From assembly GCA_040398525.1 (NCBI GenBank), contig JBBATY010000001.1:1-64000 (forward strand): DNA of 64,000 nt, written 5' to 3'. This DNA is from VFMC01 sp040398525. GTDB taxonomy: Bacteria > Actinomycetota > Acidimicrobiia > Acidimicrobiales > Ilumatobacteraceae. The translations under genes and the position numbers were made by a program. The notes under the pieces were generated by a model. The model worked only from the letters and a program-made list of their open reading frames with translations. It searched no databases and was not told where the DNA came from. Below are positions 1 through 9,166 of the stretch, one piece after another; within the stretch, counting starts at the first letter, position 1; each line of letters opens with the position of its first letter.

Positions 1-5
1 CAGAG

Positions 6-77
6 AGGCGACGCCGGGAATCGAACCCGGGTACAGGGCTTTGCAGGCCCTTGCCTGAACCACTCGGCCACGTCGCC
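6..77 (-). tRNA. tRNA-Cys (GCA)
   Basis: The minus strand folds as a complete 72-nt cloverleaf. The acceptor strands are GGCGACG and CGTCGCC, the T-arm contains GGTTCGATTCC, and the anticodon loop CTGCAAA places GCA at the anticodon. The discriminator base is U, as expected for tRNA-Cys. The three bases after it are CTC, so CCA is not encoded and must be added after transcription. No neighbouring gene is obviously co-transcribed. Confidence 0.95.
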
Positions 78-144
78 CTGCACCACGGAGTGCCCGCAGA
101 GCGCCCGTCACCCTAGCGGCTGACAGCGATGATGACGCAGGCCG

Positions 145-603
145 TCACCCCGCCGGACGACTCGAGCGGAACGGATCGTGGCGCGTGTGGGTCGACATGT
201 CGCCGACCAGCTCGATGTGCATCCGACGCTCGGCGAAGCGCCACCTGCCGTCGACGAGGTGCACCCGGTCGCGATACGTGCCAGCGGCGATGGTGACGAT
301 CGGGCCGCCCGGAGCCTGGTGAAGCACGTGCACGTACGACTGCACCGCAGCCGACCGGCCATCGTCGGCCAGGTCGACGTCGACGTTGCTGACGATGTGC
401 CGGGTGCGCGGCACCCCGTCGTAGAGGCGGACGTCGCCCAACGCAGCCGTCACGGCGGCAGGACCGACCGCCGCACGCGAGCGGCCGGCGATCCCGTAGA
501 CGCCCTCGGGGGCGAACAGCTCGCCCGTCGCGGCGAAATCACCTCGATCGATTGTGTCGCTGTAGGCGTGCAGCAGCCGCAGGATGGCCTCTCGGTCGGA
601 CAT
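145..603 (-). CDS. SnoaL/NTF2-like small protein
   Basis: A 152-residue protein beginning MSDREAILRLLHAYSDTIDR. This resembles the helical start of SnoaL-like members of the NTF2 fold (polyketide cyclase, ketosteroid isomerase and dehydrase relatives). A later stretch with TRHIVSNVDVDLADDGRSA and GTYRDRVHLVDGRWRFAER matches the antiparallel sheet that ends such domains. An AGGGGG ribosome-binding site lies six to eight bases before the ATG, and this decides the start over the longer upstream open frame. The family includes both enzymes and non-catalytic ligand binders, so the substrate cannot be named. Its promoter region lies back to back with the lipoprotein hydrolase gene at 679. Confidence 0.75.
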   Translation of the reverse strand: MSDREAILRLLHAYSDTIDRGDFAATGELFAPEGVYGIAGRSRAAVGPAAVTAALGDVRLYDGVPRTRHIVSNVDVDLADDGRSAAVQSYVHVLHQAPGGPIVTIAAGTYRDRVHLVDGRWRFAERRMHIELVGDMSTHTRHDPFRSSRPAG

Positions 604-678
604 CGATCCCCCTCGTTCCTGCCACAACCCTAGGCACGACATGCCCGCACATGTCGGCCCGTGGCAACCTGTCCGGCC

Positions 679-1944
679 ATGTCCCCCAGGCACCGTTCGA
701 TCCTGTCCGTCTTCGTCGTCTCCGCGCTCGCCGTCGCCGCGTGTGGTGGTGATGACGAGCCGCAGACCACCGATGCACCGTCGTCGAGCGCAGCCGACAC
801 CACCGTGGCCACGACGGCAGTGCCGGAGACGACCGCTGCGCCCACCACGACGGCCGCGCCCACAACGACGATCAGCATCGAGGAGCTCGCCACCGCCTAC
901 AGCGAGCCGGGCCCCTACCCGGTCGGTGCCACCACCCTCCAGCTCGCCAAGGGCCCCAAGGTCGAGATCTGGTACCCGGCCGTCGAGGGCACGACCGGCG
1001 AGGTGGCCTACGACGTGCGCGACTTCGTCCCCGAGGCGATCCGCGCCCTGCTCACCGCCGACATCCCGGCCAGCTACAGCTTCCCGGGCGCCCGCGATGC
1101 TGCGGCGGCCGAGGGCTCGTTCCCGGTCGTGCTGTTCAGCCACGGCTTCACCGGCATCCGCCTGCAGAGCTCGTTCCTCACCTCGCACCTGGCGAGCTGG
1201 GGGATGATCGTCGCCGCACCCGACCACCCGTCGCGTGACCTTCCCAACGTGCTCGGTGCCACCGCCAGCGGCGACCGCGCCGACTCGGTCGACGACCTCA
1301 TCCAGACTCTCGAGCTCGTCCTCGCCGAGAACGACTCGCCGACGAGCCTGATCTCGGGTCGGGTCGACCCCGAGCACGTCGTTGCGGTGGGCCACTCGGC
1401 CGGTGGCGGCACGATCGTGGGCGCAGCCAGCGACGAGCGGATCGACGGCTACGTGTCGATGGCCTCAGGTGTGCAACTGCCCAGCGCCGACACCACGGTG
1501 ACGACGATCGAGGCACCCGCCCCGCTGCCCGACAAGCCGTCGTTCTTCATCGCCGGCGCTGTCGACGAGGTGATCTCGGCGTCCGAGCGCACCCGTCCGT
1601 CGTTCGAGGCCGTACCCGAGCCCAGCCTGCTGTGGATCCTCGACGAGGTCGGCCACAACGGCTTCGACGACTTCTGCACCTTCGGCAACGGCACGGGGAT
1701 CATCGGCATCGCCGAGGCGTCCGGCCTCGGCGGCCTGCTCGACGCCCAGCCGCAGCTGCGCTCCCTCGGCGAGGACGGCTGCGTCCCGCCGGCCGTACCT
1801 GCCGAGCAGACCTTCCCGGTCGTTCGGCACGCCGTGACGGCCTGGATCCGCGCCCTGTTCGGCGTCGACCCCGAGCCCGTCGGCCTCGGCCCCGAGGTCG
1901 CCGGCGCCTACAGCGTGGCGGTCGAGATCGACGTCCGTCCCTGA
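679..1944 (+). CDS. Lipoprotein alpha/beta hydrolase
   Basis: A 421-residue secreted esterase-like lipoprotein. The N-terminus MSPRHRSILSVFVVSALAVA is followed by the lipobox cysteine (AVAAC-GG), so the mature protein should be lipid-anchored outside the membrane. A Thr/Ala-rich linker of about 40 residues follows. The fold core shows FSHGFTGIRLQ (oxyanion region) and the nucleophile elbow GHSAGG, with a plausible late catalytic His in DEVGHNGFDDF. The arrangement resembles platelet-activating-factor acetylhydrolase and chlorophyllase-like hydrolases. An in-frame GTG lies six codons upstream, but the signal peptide starts naturally at this ATG. No Shine-Dalgarno sequence is visible. The substrate is unknown. 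Confidence 0.8.
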   Translation: MSPRHRSILSVFVVSALAVAACGGDDEPQTTDAPSSSAADTTVATTAVPETTAAPTTTAAPTTTISIEELATAYSEPGPYPVGATTLQLAKGPKVEIWYPAVEGTTGEVAYDVRDFVPEAIRALLTADIPASYSFPGARDAAAAEGSFPVVLFSHGFTGIRLQSSFLTSHLASWGMIVAAPDHPSRDLPNVLGATASGDRADSVDDLIQTLELVLAENDSPTSLISGRVDPEHVVAVGHSAGGGTIVGAASDERIDGYVSMASGVQLPSADTTVTTIEAPAPLPDKPSFFIAGAVDEVISASERTRPSFEAVPEPSLLWILDEVGHNGFDDFCTFGNGTGIIGIAEASGLGGLLDAQPQLRSLGEDGCVPPAVPAEQTFPVVRHAVTAWIRALFGVDPEPVGLGPEVAGAYSVAVEIDVRP

Positions 1945-1964
1945 CGACGGCCGCCCGGTCCGGC

Positions 1965-2831
1965 TCAGCTGTCGGCGAGGCGGGCCAGTGCCACCGCCGC
2001 AGCCCGGTGCCCCTGTGAGGTCGCCGTGACCGGGTCGAGCCCGTCGACGAGCGCACCAACGGCACCGGCGGCGAATGCGTCGCCGGCGCCCGTGGTGTCG
2101 TGCACCTCGTCGACCTGACAGGCCTCGACCGAGGTCCACCCACCTCCCGGCACGTGGACCAGCGCCGGCGCTGACCCCTGCTTCACGACCGTGACCCGGG
2201 CACCGAGCTCGACCAGGCGATCCGGCCCTCCGAACCGTTCGGCCTCGAGCTCGTTGGCCAGGACCAGGTCGGGCTCGAGCGCTCCGATCAGCGCACCGAG
2301 CGCACTCGGACCGAGCTCGTCGATGAGGGCGGCCGAGGACAGATCGACCGATACCAGCGCGTGCCGGGCATGCGCCCAGGCGACGAGCGCGGTCGAGGTC
2401 GCTGCGAGCGAACCGCCGACGAGCGAGTAGGCCGGCACGTGCAGGGCCGCAACATCGTCGAGCCAGCTCGGATCAGGCAAGGTGAGGTCGGCGCAACAGC
2501 CCCGGTCGGTCAGCATCGTCCGCTCCCCGTGCTGGTCGACGAGCACGACGATCGTGCCGCTGCGGCCGCCGCGGCCGACCACTGGCTCGACCCCCGCCCG
2601 ACGCAACTCGGCGACCAGCATGTCGCCGACCGGATCGTCACCGACCTGACCGATGAACCGCGCCGGACGGCCCAGTCGGGCGACAGCCACGGCCATGTTC
2701 GCCGCGCTCCCGCCGCGGCGTCGGCGGATGACGGCCGTGGTGTCGGACGCGACGTTGACCGGCTCGACCAAACGGACGGCGATGTCCTCGACCAGGTCTC
2801 CGAGCGATGCGATCACCAGCCCCACCCGCAC
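1965..2831 (-). CDS. PfkB-family sugar/nucleoside kinase
   Basis: A 288-residue ribokinase-like protein. Family marks are the GGSAANMAVAVARLG segment (PfkB signature 1, substrate contact) near residue 40 and the C-terminal DTTGAGDAFAAG motif, which carries the catalytic Asp and the anion hole. ATP-dependent phosphorylation of a sugar or nucleoside hydroxyl is expected, but the substrate cannot be read from sequence. The likely start is GTG at 2831, with a second GTG two codons later. The gene is divergent from the ABC importer that begins at 2943, leaving a 111-base shared promoter region. That placement might hint at a link to the imported solute but does not establish one. Confidence 0.85.
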   Translation of the reverse strand: MRVGLVIASLGDLVEDIAVRLVEPVNVASDTTAVIRRRRGGSAANMAVAVARLGRPARFIGQVGDDPVGDMLVAELRRAGVEPVVGRGGRSGTIVVLVDQHGERTMLTDRGCCADLTLPDPSWLDDVAALHVPAYSLVGGSLAATSTALVAWAHARHALVSVDLSSAALIDELGPSALGALIGALEPDLVLANELEAERFGGPDRLVELGARVTVVKQGSAPALVHVPGGGWTSVEACQVDEVHDTTGAGDAFAAGAVGALVDGLDPVTATSQGHRAAAVALARLADS

Positions 2832-2942
2832 AGTGTGGCCGGTGCGAACGGTCGGAAGTGGCCGTCCGGCCCCGGCCGGCGCGATATCGTCCGCCGCACC
2901 GAGCCGATCTGCACAGGCTCGCCGACCACATCCGGGGGATCC

Positions 2943-4112
2943 ATGGAGCAGTCCCGTCGACAGTTCCTCGCTCGCAGCGCTCGACTGGGCGTGCTGCTCG
3001 GCGCAGGTGTGCCCCTGTTGCAGGCCTGTGGTGGCGAGGACGCCCCGGGCGGAAAGGTCGACCCGATCGCCGACGGGCTGGCACCGGAGAAGGGGCCGCT
3101 GCGGATCGCCAACTTCGTCGACTACGTCAACCCGGAAGTGGTCGCCGACTTCGAGCGTGAGTACGGCGTGAAGGTCGAGATCGCCACCTTCGACTCCGAC
3201 AGCGAGTTCGTGGCCAAGATCGCCTCCGGAGCACTGAAGGTCGACCTCGCCCACTCGATGGCCACCAACAGCATCGGACGCCTGATTGCAGGCGGGTTGA
3301 TCCGCCCGCTCAACCAGACCTACCTCACCAATCGCGGCAACGTGCTGCCGGCCTTCGACGACCCGTGGTACGACAAGGGCGGGCGCTATTCGGTGCCGTA
3401 CACGTTCTTCGGGACGGGCATCGCCTACCGCCGCGACCGGATCGACCCGGCCGAGCTCGATGCTCAGGGGTGGGACGCGATCTGGAACGCCACCGACTTC
3501 ACGGGTCAGGTGTCGGTGATCGACGACTACCGCGAGGTGCCGGCGATGGCGATGCTGCGCCGGGGTGTCACCGACATCAACACGGTCGACCCCGAGCTGA
3601 TCGACCAGGCCCTCGCCGACATGATCGAGCTGATCGACCGGGTGAACGTGAAGGTGAACATCGAGGGGTACAAGGACATCCCGGAGGGGATCACGACGAT
3701 CGCCCAGACCTGGAGCGCGGACCCGATCAACAGCGTGCTCGCCTACCTGCCAGAGGGCGTCTCGCCCGATGTGATCGGCTTCTGGCACCCTCCGTCGGAG
3801 CAGTACGTCGTCACCAACGACTCGATGGGTGTGCTCACCGCCGCCGAGAGCCCGGTGCTCGCCCACCTCTACATCAACTACCTGATCGACAACGCCGTCG
3901 CCGAGAAGAACTTCGGCTGGACCGGCTACCTGCCGGCGCTCACCAAGCTCGATGCGACCTATGTGATCGACCAGGGCTATGTGCCCGACCACCTGCGCAA
4001 TGCCGTCCCGACCAACGACGACATCGCCAAGGGCCTCCGCTTCGAGCCCCTCGCGCTGGAGGGCGATGCCCTCTACGAAGCAGCCTGGTCGACCTTCACA
4101 TCCGGGGGCTGA
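2943..4112 (+). CDS. potD: Polyamine/betaine ABC substrate-binding lipoprotein
   Basis: A 389-residue periplasmic-binding-protein homologue of the PotD (spermidine/putrescine) type. The N-terminus has a twin-arginine-like motif (SRRQFL), a hydrophobic stretch and a lipobox cysteine (LLQAC-GG), so it is probably a Tat-exported lipoprotein. The body contains RIANFVDYVNPEVVADFE and DSEFVAKIASG, as in PotD/PotF. A good ribosome-binding site, GGGGGATCC, precedes the ATG. It is the first gene of the potDBC run, with two bases to the next gene. PotD relatives bind polyamines or other cationic solutes. Given the nearby betaine catabolic island, a quaternary ammonium solute is plausible, but that is inference. 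Confidence 0.85.
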   Translation: MEQSRRQFLARSARLGVLLGAGVPLLQACGGEDAPGGKVDPIADGLAPEKGPLRIANFVDYVNPEVVADFEREYGVKVEIATFDSDSEFVAKIASGALKVDLAHSMATNSIGRLIAGGLIRPLNQTYLTNRGNVLPAFDDPWYDKGGRYSVPYTFFGTGIAYRRDRIDPAELDAQGWDAIWNATDFTGQVSVIDDYREVPAMAMLRRGVTDINTVDPELIDQALADMIELIDRVNVKVNIEGYKDIPEGITTIAQTWSADPINSVLAYLPEGVSPDVIGFWHPPSEQYVVTNDSMGVLTAAESPVLAHLYINYLIDNAVAEKNFGWTGYLPALTKLDATYVIDQGYVPDHLRNAVPTNDDIAKGLRFEPLALEGDALYEAAWSTFTSGG

Positions 4113-4114
4113 GC

Positions 4115-5047
4115 GTGCACGGAACGATCGCCGACGAACGGCCGACCCGCCGTCGCCGGCGAGGGACTGCGCTGTGGTCGGCGTTCGCGCTGCCCGGGGT
4201 GCTCTGGCTGGTCGCCCTCTTCCTCCTGCCGATCTACGCCGTCGCCGCCGTGGCCTTCGGCTCGGTCGACCCGATCTTGCGTACAGCGCAACCCGCCTGG
4301 AACCCGCTGCGATGGGACACCACGGCGATGGGCCAGATGATCGACAGGATCTTCGGCGGGAACCTGCAGGACGACTTCGTGCGCACGTTCGCCTTTGTCG
4401 GACTGGCGCTGGTCGGCTGCATCGCGATCGGCTACCCGATCGCCTACTACGTGGCTCGCCGGGCCGGCCGCCGTCGAGGGCTGGTGCTCGTGCTGCTCGT
4501 GCTGCCGTTCTGGATCAGCTATCTGATGAGGATGATGGCCTGGACCAACCTGCTGCAGGTCGACGGCTACGTGAACAGAGCGCTCGAGTGGCTGCACGTC
4601 CTCGACGAGCCGCGCACCTGGCTCGACGGCAGCTGGCCGGCAGTGGTGATCGGCCTGGTCTACGGGTATGTGCCGTTCTTCATCCTCCCGCTCTACGCAG
4701 CGCTCGAGCGCATCGACGGTCGCTTGATCGAGGCCGGTCGCGACCTGGGCGCCTCACCGTGGCGCACCTTCCGCAGTGTCACGCTTCCCCTGTCGGTTCC
4801 GGGACTGATGGCGGCGAGCGTCATCACCGTGCTGCCGATGTTCGGCGACTACTACACCAACACCTACCTCACGAGCGGGTCCCCCCGAGTCGAGATGGTG
4901 GGCAACCAGATCGAGTACTACCTGCGCGGCTCGAGCCAACCGCAGGCCGGCGCCTCGCTCACGCTGGTGCTCATGGCGATGCTGCTCGTGCTGATGGTGT
5001 ACTACCTCGTGTCGACAGCCCGCCAGCAGCGGGCGGTGGCCCGATGA
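4115..5047 (+). CDS. potB: ABC transporter permease, PotB type
   Basis: A 310-residue inner-membrane permease with about six hydrophobic segments, the first being FALPGVLWLVALFLLPIYAV. The EAA loop that docks the ATPase is present (EAGRDLGASPWRTFRSVTLP). It starts at GTG two bases after the potD stop and overlaps the next permease by four bases (ATGA), so the three genes are translationally coupled. It should pair with the 5044 permease to form the channel. No ATPase gene follows in this operon. The best candidate is the gene at 21251-22315. Confidence 0.88.
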   Translation: MHGTIADERPTRRRRRGTALWSAFALPGVLWLVALFLLPIYAVAAVAFGSVDPILRTAQPAWNPLRWDTTAMGQMIDRIFGGNLQDDFVRTFAFVGLALVGCIAIGYPIAYYVARRAGRRRGLVLVLLVLPFWISYLMRMMAWTNLLQVDGYVNRALEWLHVLDEPRTWLDGSWPAVVIGLVYGYVPFFILPLYAALERIDGRLIEAGRDLGASPWRTFRSVTLPLSVPGLMAASVITVLPMFGDYYTNTYLTSGSPRVEMVGNQIEYYLRGSSQPQAGASLTLVLMAMLLVLMVYYLVSTARQQRAVAR

Positions 5048-5895
5048 GCCGGCGCCGACGGCGTGGCGCTCCGATGCTCGCGCTGCTCACCTCGCTCTAC
5101 CTCGTCTGGTCACTGGCGCCGGTACTGGTGGCGGTGCGGATCTCGTTCAACTCGGGCAAGAGCCGCTCGTCGTTCCAGTCGCCCTCGATGCGCTGGTACT
5201 GGGGCGACCCGACGGCGTCGGTGTGGCACGACGACGCCCTGCAGCAGGCGCTGTTCAACACCCTGCGGCTCGCGCTGCTCACGATCATCGTGGCCGTGCC
5301 TCTCGGGGTAGCGATGGCGATCGGGCTGCAGCGTTGGCGGGGCCGGATCTCGTCGGCCTCGAACGGGCTGATGCTCGCTCCGATCGTCACGCCCGAGATC
5401 GTCTTCGGTGTCGCCCTGTTCCTCACGATGACCCAGGCGTACCGGGGCATCCCAGGAGGGGTCACCGCCCAGTTGCTGGGCCACGTCACCTTCACGTTGT
5501 CGTTCGTGGTCGTGATCATTCGTGGGCGACTGCTCGCCATCGGCGACGACTACGAACTGGCGGCGCGCGACCTGGGTGCGAGCAGGCTCCAGGCCGTGCG
5601 ACTGGTGCTGCTACCGATGTTGTGGCCGGCGATCTTCGCCGCCGCGATGGTGACCTTCGCCACCTCCGTCGACGACTTCGTCATCTCGTCGTTCCTGTCG
5701 ACCGGCGCCTCCACCGAGACGGTGCCCATCAAGATCTACTCGGGCGCCCGGGCCGGCTCGACCCCTGCGTTGAACGCACTCGGCACGCTGATGCTGGTCA
5801 TCACCCTCATCGCCGTCGCCCTCGCCGGCCTGGTGCTGCGCCTCACCCGGCGGCGCGGCGACCGGACGGCGAGCCTCGCGTCGCTGAGCGCCTGA
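5044..5895 (+). CDS. potC: ABC transporter permease, PotC type
   Basis: A 283-residue membrane permease. It has hydrophobic segments near residues 10-30, 75-95, 105-125, 140-160, 190-210 and 245-265. Its EAA loop reads ELAARDLGASRLQAVRLVLLP. The phrase TPEIVFGVALFL and the late SVDDFVISSFLSTG stretch are typical of PotC. The ATG overlaps the potB stop codon. This is the last gene of the operon, and a hairpin follows at 5920-5944. Confidence 0.88.
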   Translation: MSRRRRRGAPMLALLTSLYLVWSLAPVLVAVRISFNSGKSRSSFQSPSMRWYWGDPTASVWHDDALQQALFNTLRLALLTIIVAVPLGVAMAIGLQRWRGRISSASNGLMLAPIVTPEIVFGVALFLTMTQAYRGIPGGVTAQLLGHVTFTLSFVVVIIRGRLLAIGDDYELAARDLGASRLQAVRLVLLPMLWPAIFAAAMVTFATSVDDFVISSFLSTGASTETVPIKIYSGARAGSTPALNALGTLMLVITLIAVALAGLVLRLTRRRGDRTASLASLSA

Positions 5896-5919
5896 CCGAC
5901 CGCCGACACGTCCGAGGCC

Positions 5920-5944
5920 GCACGCACCGTGCACGACTGCGTGC
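5920..5944 (+). terminator. Possible terminator after potC
   Basis: An inverted repeat GCACGCA / TGCGTGC (7 bp) with an 11-base loop lies 24 bases after the potC stop. There is no U-tract, so it is only a candidate. It sits just before the molybdenum hydroxylase genes. Confidence 0.35.
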
Positions 5945-5975
5945 CCCTGCGCCGACCTTCTGCCATCATGGCCCC

Positions 5976-8270
5976 ATGACCGTCACCGATTCGCCTGCCC
6001 CGGCGCGCCGCTTCGTGCGCGCCGATGGCCCCGACAAGGTCACCGGCAGTGGCCGGTACACCGCCGATCTCACCCTCACCGGGATGCTGGCAGCAAAGTT
6101 CCGCTACGCCGAGGTGACGCACGCCCGGATCACCCGCCTCGACGTCAGCGCAGCTCGCAGCCTGCCCGGCGTGTTCGCTGTGATCACCGCCGACGATGTC
6201 CCCGATGTGCGCTTCGGACCGTTCGTCCAGGACCGCACACTCTTCGCCCGCGATGTGGTGCGCTTCGAAGGCGAGATCGTCGCCGCAGTCGCCGCCGTCG
6301 ATGCTGCCACTGCGCAACGGGCCGTCGACGCCATCGTCGTCGAGTACGACCCGCTGCCGGTGGTGACCGATCTGGAGGCCGCCCTCGCCCCGGACGCACC
6401 GTTGGTCCACCCGAACTGGGCCTCGTACGGCGCGATGGACGCCGTCGTGCGCCACGCCAACGACGCCTCGTACTCGTCGATCGCCAAAGGCGACGCCGAT
6501 GCCGAGATGGCCGGGGCAGAGGTGGTGGTGAGCCGGCGGTACGTGGCCGACGCATCGCACGCCGCACCGATCGAGCCACGCGCCGTGGTGGCCCAGTGGG
6601 AGGGCGAGAAGCTGACGATCTGGTCGGCCACCCAGGTTCCCTTCGATGCACGTAACGGGGTGTGCGAGACGCTCGGGCTGCCCTCCAACCGCGTCCGCAT
6701 CATCGTGCCCCACCTCGGCGGAGGCTTCGGCGGCAAGTGCGGGTTCCACTACGAGGCCCACGTCGCCGCTCTGGCCCGCGCCGCCCGCCGGCCGGTGCGC
6801 CTGGTGTTCAGCCGCCGCGAGGAGTTCCTCGCCCCCGACCGACGCCGCGAGGGCATGGTGATCGACATCACCACCGGCCTCACTCGCGAGGGCCGCATCG
6901 TCGCCAGGGTCGCCACGGTGCACATCGACAACGGCGCGTACACGGCCGACTCCGGGTTCTTCTCGCAGCTATCGGCCATGCACGTGTCGGGCCCCTACCG
7001 GATCCCGGCGCTGCGGGTCGAGGCCCACCTCGTCTACACGAACCACCAGCCGTCCGGATCGGTCCGGGCTCCGACGGCCCCTCAGGCCTGCTGGGCCCTC
7101 GAGACCCACACCGACGAGCTGGCCGCCGCCGTTGGGCTCGACCCGGTCGAGTTCCGCCGACGCAACGCCGTCGACAGCGGGGTCGAGGGCCCGAGCGGCC
7201 AGGTATACGACGAAATCGGGTTGCAGCGGTGCATCGAGGCCGCAGCTCGGGGCGCCGGCTACGGCGAGCCCCTGCCCGACGACGAGGCGATCGGTGTCGC
7301 CATCGGCTGGTGGCCCAGCTTCTCGGCTCCCTCGGGCGCCTATGTCAAGCTCGACGCCGACGGCTCGGGCCAGATCATCACCGGCGCCCAGGAGTGCGGT
7401 ACGGGCGCTGTGATGACCCTGCGTCAACTGGCCGCCGACGAGCTGGGCATGGATCCCACGGACTTCCAGCTCGTCTACCAGGACACCTCGGTGGCGCCCT
7501 ACGACATGGGCGCCACGGGCTCGCAAACGCTGTTCAACAACGGTCGCGCCGTCATTGCTGCTGCGCAGCAGGTGGCCGAGCAGCTCCGCCGCCTCGCGGC
7601 CGAGCAGCTCGAGGCTGCCGAGGCCGACATCGTCCTCGCCGACGGCCGGGCGTCGGTCGCCGGCTCGCCGGGCGCTTCCGTCCCCATCGCCGAGCTCGCC
7701 GCCACGGCACAGGGCGGCGAGTTGCTCATCGGTCATGGGTCGGGCCAGCCTCCGGCAGCGCCGCCGCTCGTCGGGTCGAGTTGCGTGGGCGACGTGGGGA
7801 TGGCTGTCTGGGTGGCGCCACAGTTCTCGTGCCACGCAGTCCGGGTGCGCCTCGACCGCGACACCGGCGTGGCCCGCGTGCTGCACGTCAGCACTGCTCA
7901 CGACTCGGGCACGATCCTCAACGAGCTCGGCGCCCTCGGCCAGGTCGAGGGCGGGGTGCTGATGGGGATCGGCCAGGCACTCACCGAAGGCACCCGCTAC
8001 GACGACGACGGCCGCCAGCGCAATGCCGGGTTGCTCGAGTACAAGCTGCAGACCTGCGCCGACGCGCCCACCATCGACACGGTGTTCATCGAGATCCCCA
8101 CCCCCGACGCCGGGCCACGTGGTGCCAAGGGCCTCGCCGAGGCCCCGAACGTGGCCACGGCGGCGGCGATCTCGAATGCCCTGGCAAAGCTGGTCGGTCG
8201 GCCGGTGCGGCAACTGCCGATGACCGCCGAACGCGTCTGGGAAGCGTTGCAGGAGGACGAGATCCGATGA
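5976..8270 (+). CDS. Molybdenum hydroxylase large subunit (XDH family)
   Basis: A 764-residue molybdopterin-cytosine-dinucleotide subunit of the xanthine dehydrogenase/CO dehydrogenase superfamily. The N-terminal a/b-hammerhead domain begins near FVRADGPDKVTGSGRYTADL. The Mo-cofactor domain carries GGGFGGKCGF and, later, the AKGLAEAP segment with the probable catalytic Glu. The CO dehydrogenase active-site loop is absent, and the region reads SGSVRAPTAPQACW instead, so CO is unlikely to be the substrate. It begins the gene order large-FAD-FeS with 4-base overlaps. Likely reactions are hydroxylation of an N-heterocycle or oxidation of an aldehyde. An ATG overlapping no SD suggests leaderless or weak initiation. 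Confidence 0.85.
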   Translation: MTVTDSPAPARRFVRADGPDKVTGSGRYTADLTLTGMLAAKFRYAEVTHARITRLDVSAARSLPGVFAVITADDVPDVRFGPFVQDRTLFARDVVRFEGEIVAAVAAVDAATAQRAVDAIVVEYDPLPVVTDLEAALAPDAPLVHPNWASYGAMDAVVRHANDASYSSIAKGDADAEMAGAEVVVSRRYVADASHAAPIEPRAVVAQWEGEKLTIWSATQVPFDARNGVCETLGLPSNRVRIIVPHLGGGFGGKCGFHYEAHVAALARAARRPVRLVFSRREEFLAPDRRREGMVIDITTGLTREGRIVARVATVHIDNGAYTADSGFFSQLSAMHVSGPYRIPALRVEAHLVYTNHQPSGSVRAPTAPQACWALETHTDELAAAVGLDPVEFRRRNAVDSGVEGPSGQVYDEIGLQRCIEAAARGAGYGEPLPDDEAIGVAIGWWPSFSAPSGAYVKLDADGSGQIITGAQECGTGAVMTLRQLAADELGMDPTDFQLVYQDTSVAPYDMGATGSQTLFNNGRAVIAAAQQVAEQLRRLAAEQLEAAEADIVLADGRASVAGSPGASVPIAELAATAQGGELLIGHGSGQPPAAPPLVGSSCVGDVGMAVWVAPQFSCHAVRVRLDRDTGVARVLHVSTAHDSGTILNELGALGQVEGGVLMGIGQALTEGTRYDDDGRQRNAGLLEYKLQTCADAPTIDTVFIEIPTPDAGPRGAKGLAEAPNVATAAAISNALAKLVGRPVRQLPMTAERVWEALQEDEIR

Positions 8271-9166
8271 GGTTCACCACCGCCACCACCCTCGACGAGG
8301 CGCTCGCCGCCCTCGCCTCCGGCGCCCGGCCGGTCGCCGGAGGCAGCGACCTCGTCGTCGGGGCCCGCCAGGGCAAAGCACCTCTTCCCGAGCACCTCGT
8401 CGCGATCGACCGCATCGACGACCTGCGGCAGATCGCTGCGGGCCCGTCGGGTCTCAGCATCGGCGCGTTGGTGTCGCACCACGCGCTCGAGCACCATCCG
8501 CTCGTGCTCGCCCACGCCACAGGTGTCGCCGACGCAAGCGCCCTGGTCGGCTCGCCGTCCACGCGCAACGTTGGCACGATCGGCGGCAACGTGATGAATG
8601 GCTCGCCGGCGATGGACACGGGCGCTCCCCTGGTCACCCTCGGCGCTGCGGCCGAGCTGCGCTCGATCCGCGGCTCGCGACAGGTGCTGCTCACCGAGCT
8701 GTGGCTCGGCCCGGGTCGGACGTCGGCCGAGGCCGACGAGCTGTGTGTCGCGCTGCACCTCCCCACACCCGCGGAGCGGACCGGCAGCGCCTACGTGCGC
8801 CTCGAGTACCGCCGAGCGATGGAGATCGCCGTGGTCGGCGCGGGGGCGACCGTCACCCTGGCCGACGACGGCTCGCTGGCCGGGCTGAGCGTCGCGCTCA
8901 CCGCGGTCGCTCCGGTGATCCTGCCGGTCGACGCACTCGACGGCCTTGTCGGCCGACCGGTCGACGAGGTGCTCCTCGGCGAGGTGGCCGCACGCGCCTC
9001 CGAACAGGCGCGACCGATCAGCGACCTGCGCGCCACCGACCGCTATCGGCGCCACACCGTCGGCGTGATGGCCCGCCGAGCCGTCGAGGCGGCCGCCCGA
9101 AGAGCCCGTGGCGAGCACCTCGCCGTTCCCGTCAACCGCACTCTCGGCATCGGAGCAGCGTCATGA
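8267..9166 (+). CDS. Molybdenum hydroxylase FAD subunit
   Basis: A 299-residue medium subunit with the FAD-binding PCMH-type fold of CoxM/XdhB proteins. The FAD-binding signature appears as RPVAGGSDLVVGARQGK near residue 20 and as RNVGTIGGNVMNGSPAMDTG near residue 100. The C-terminal CO-dehydrogenase-flavoprotein domain follows. It passes electrons from the iron-sulfur subunit to FAD. The ATG overlaps the large-subunit stop by four bases and the next gene overlaps it in turn, which indicates equimolar translation. Confidence 0.88.
   Translation: MRFTTATTLDEALAALASGARPVAGGSDLVVGARQGKAPLPEHLVAIDRIDDLRQIAAGPSGLSIGALVSHHALEHHPLVLAHATGVADASALVGSPSTRNVGTIGGNVMNGSPAMDTGAPLVTLGAAAELRSIRGSRQVLLTELWLGPGRTSAEADELCVALHLPTPAERTGSAYVRLEYRRAMEIAVVGAGATVTLADDGSLAGLSVALTAVAPVILPVDALDGLVGRPVDEVLLGEVAARASEQARPISDLRATDRYRRHTVGVMARRAVEAAARRARGEHLAVPVNRTLGIGAAS

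Noticed and set aside
5976..8270. Carbon monoxide dehydrogenase large subunit
   Set aside because: The characteristic CO-dehydrogenase active-site loop is absent. The family is right but the substrate is not CO on this evidence.
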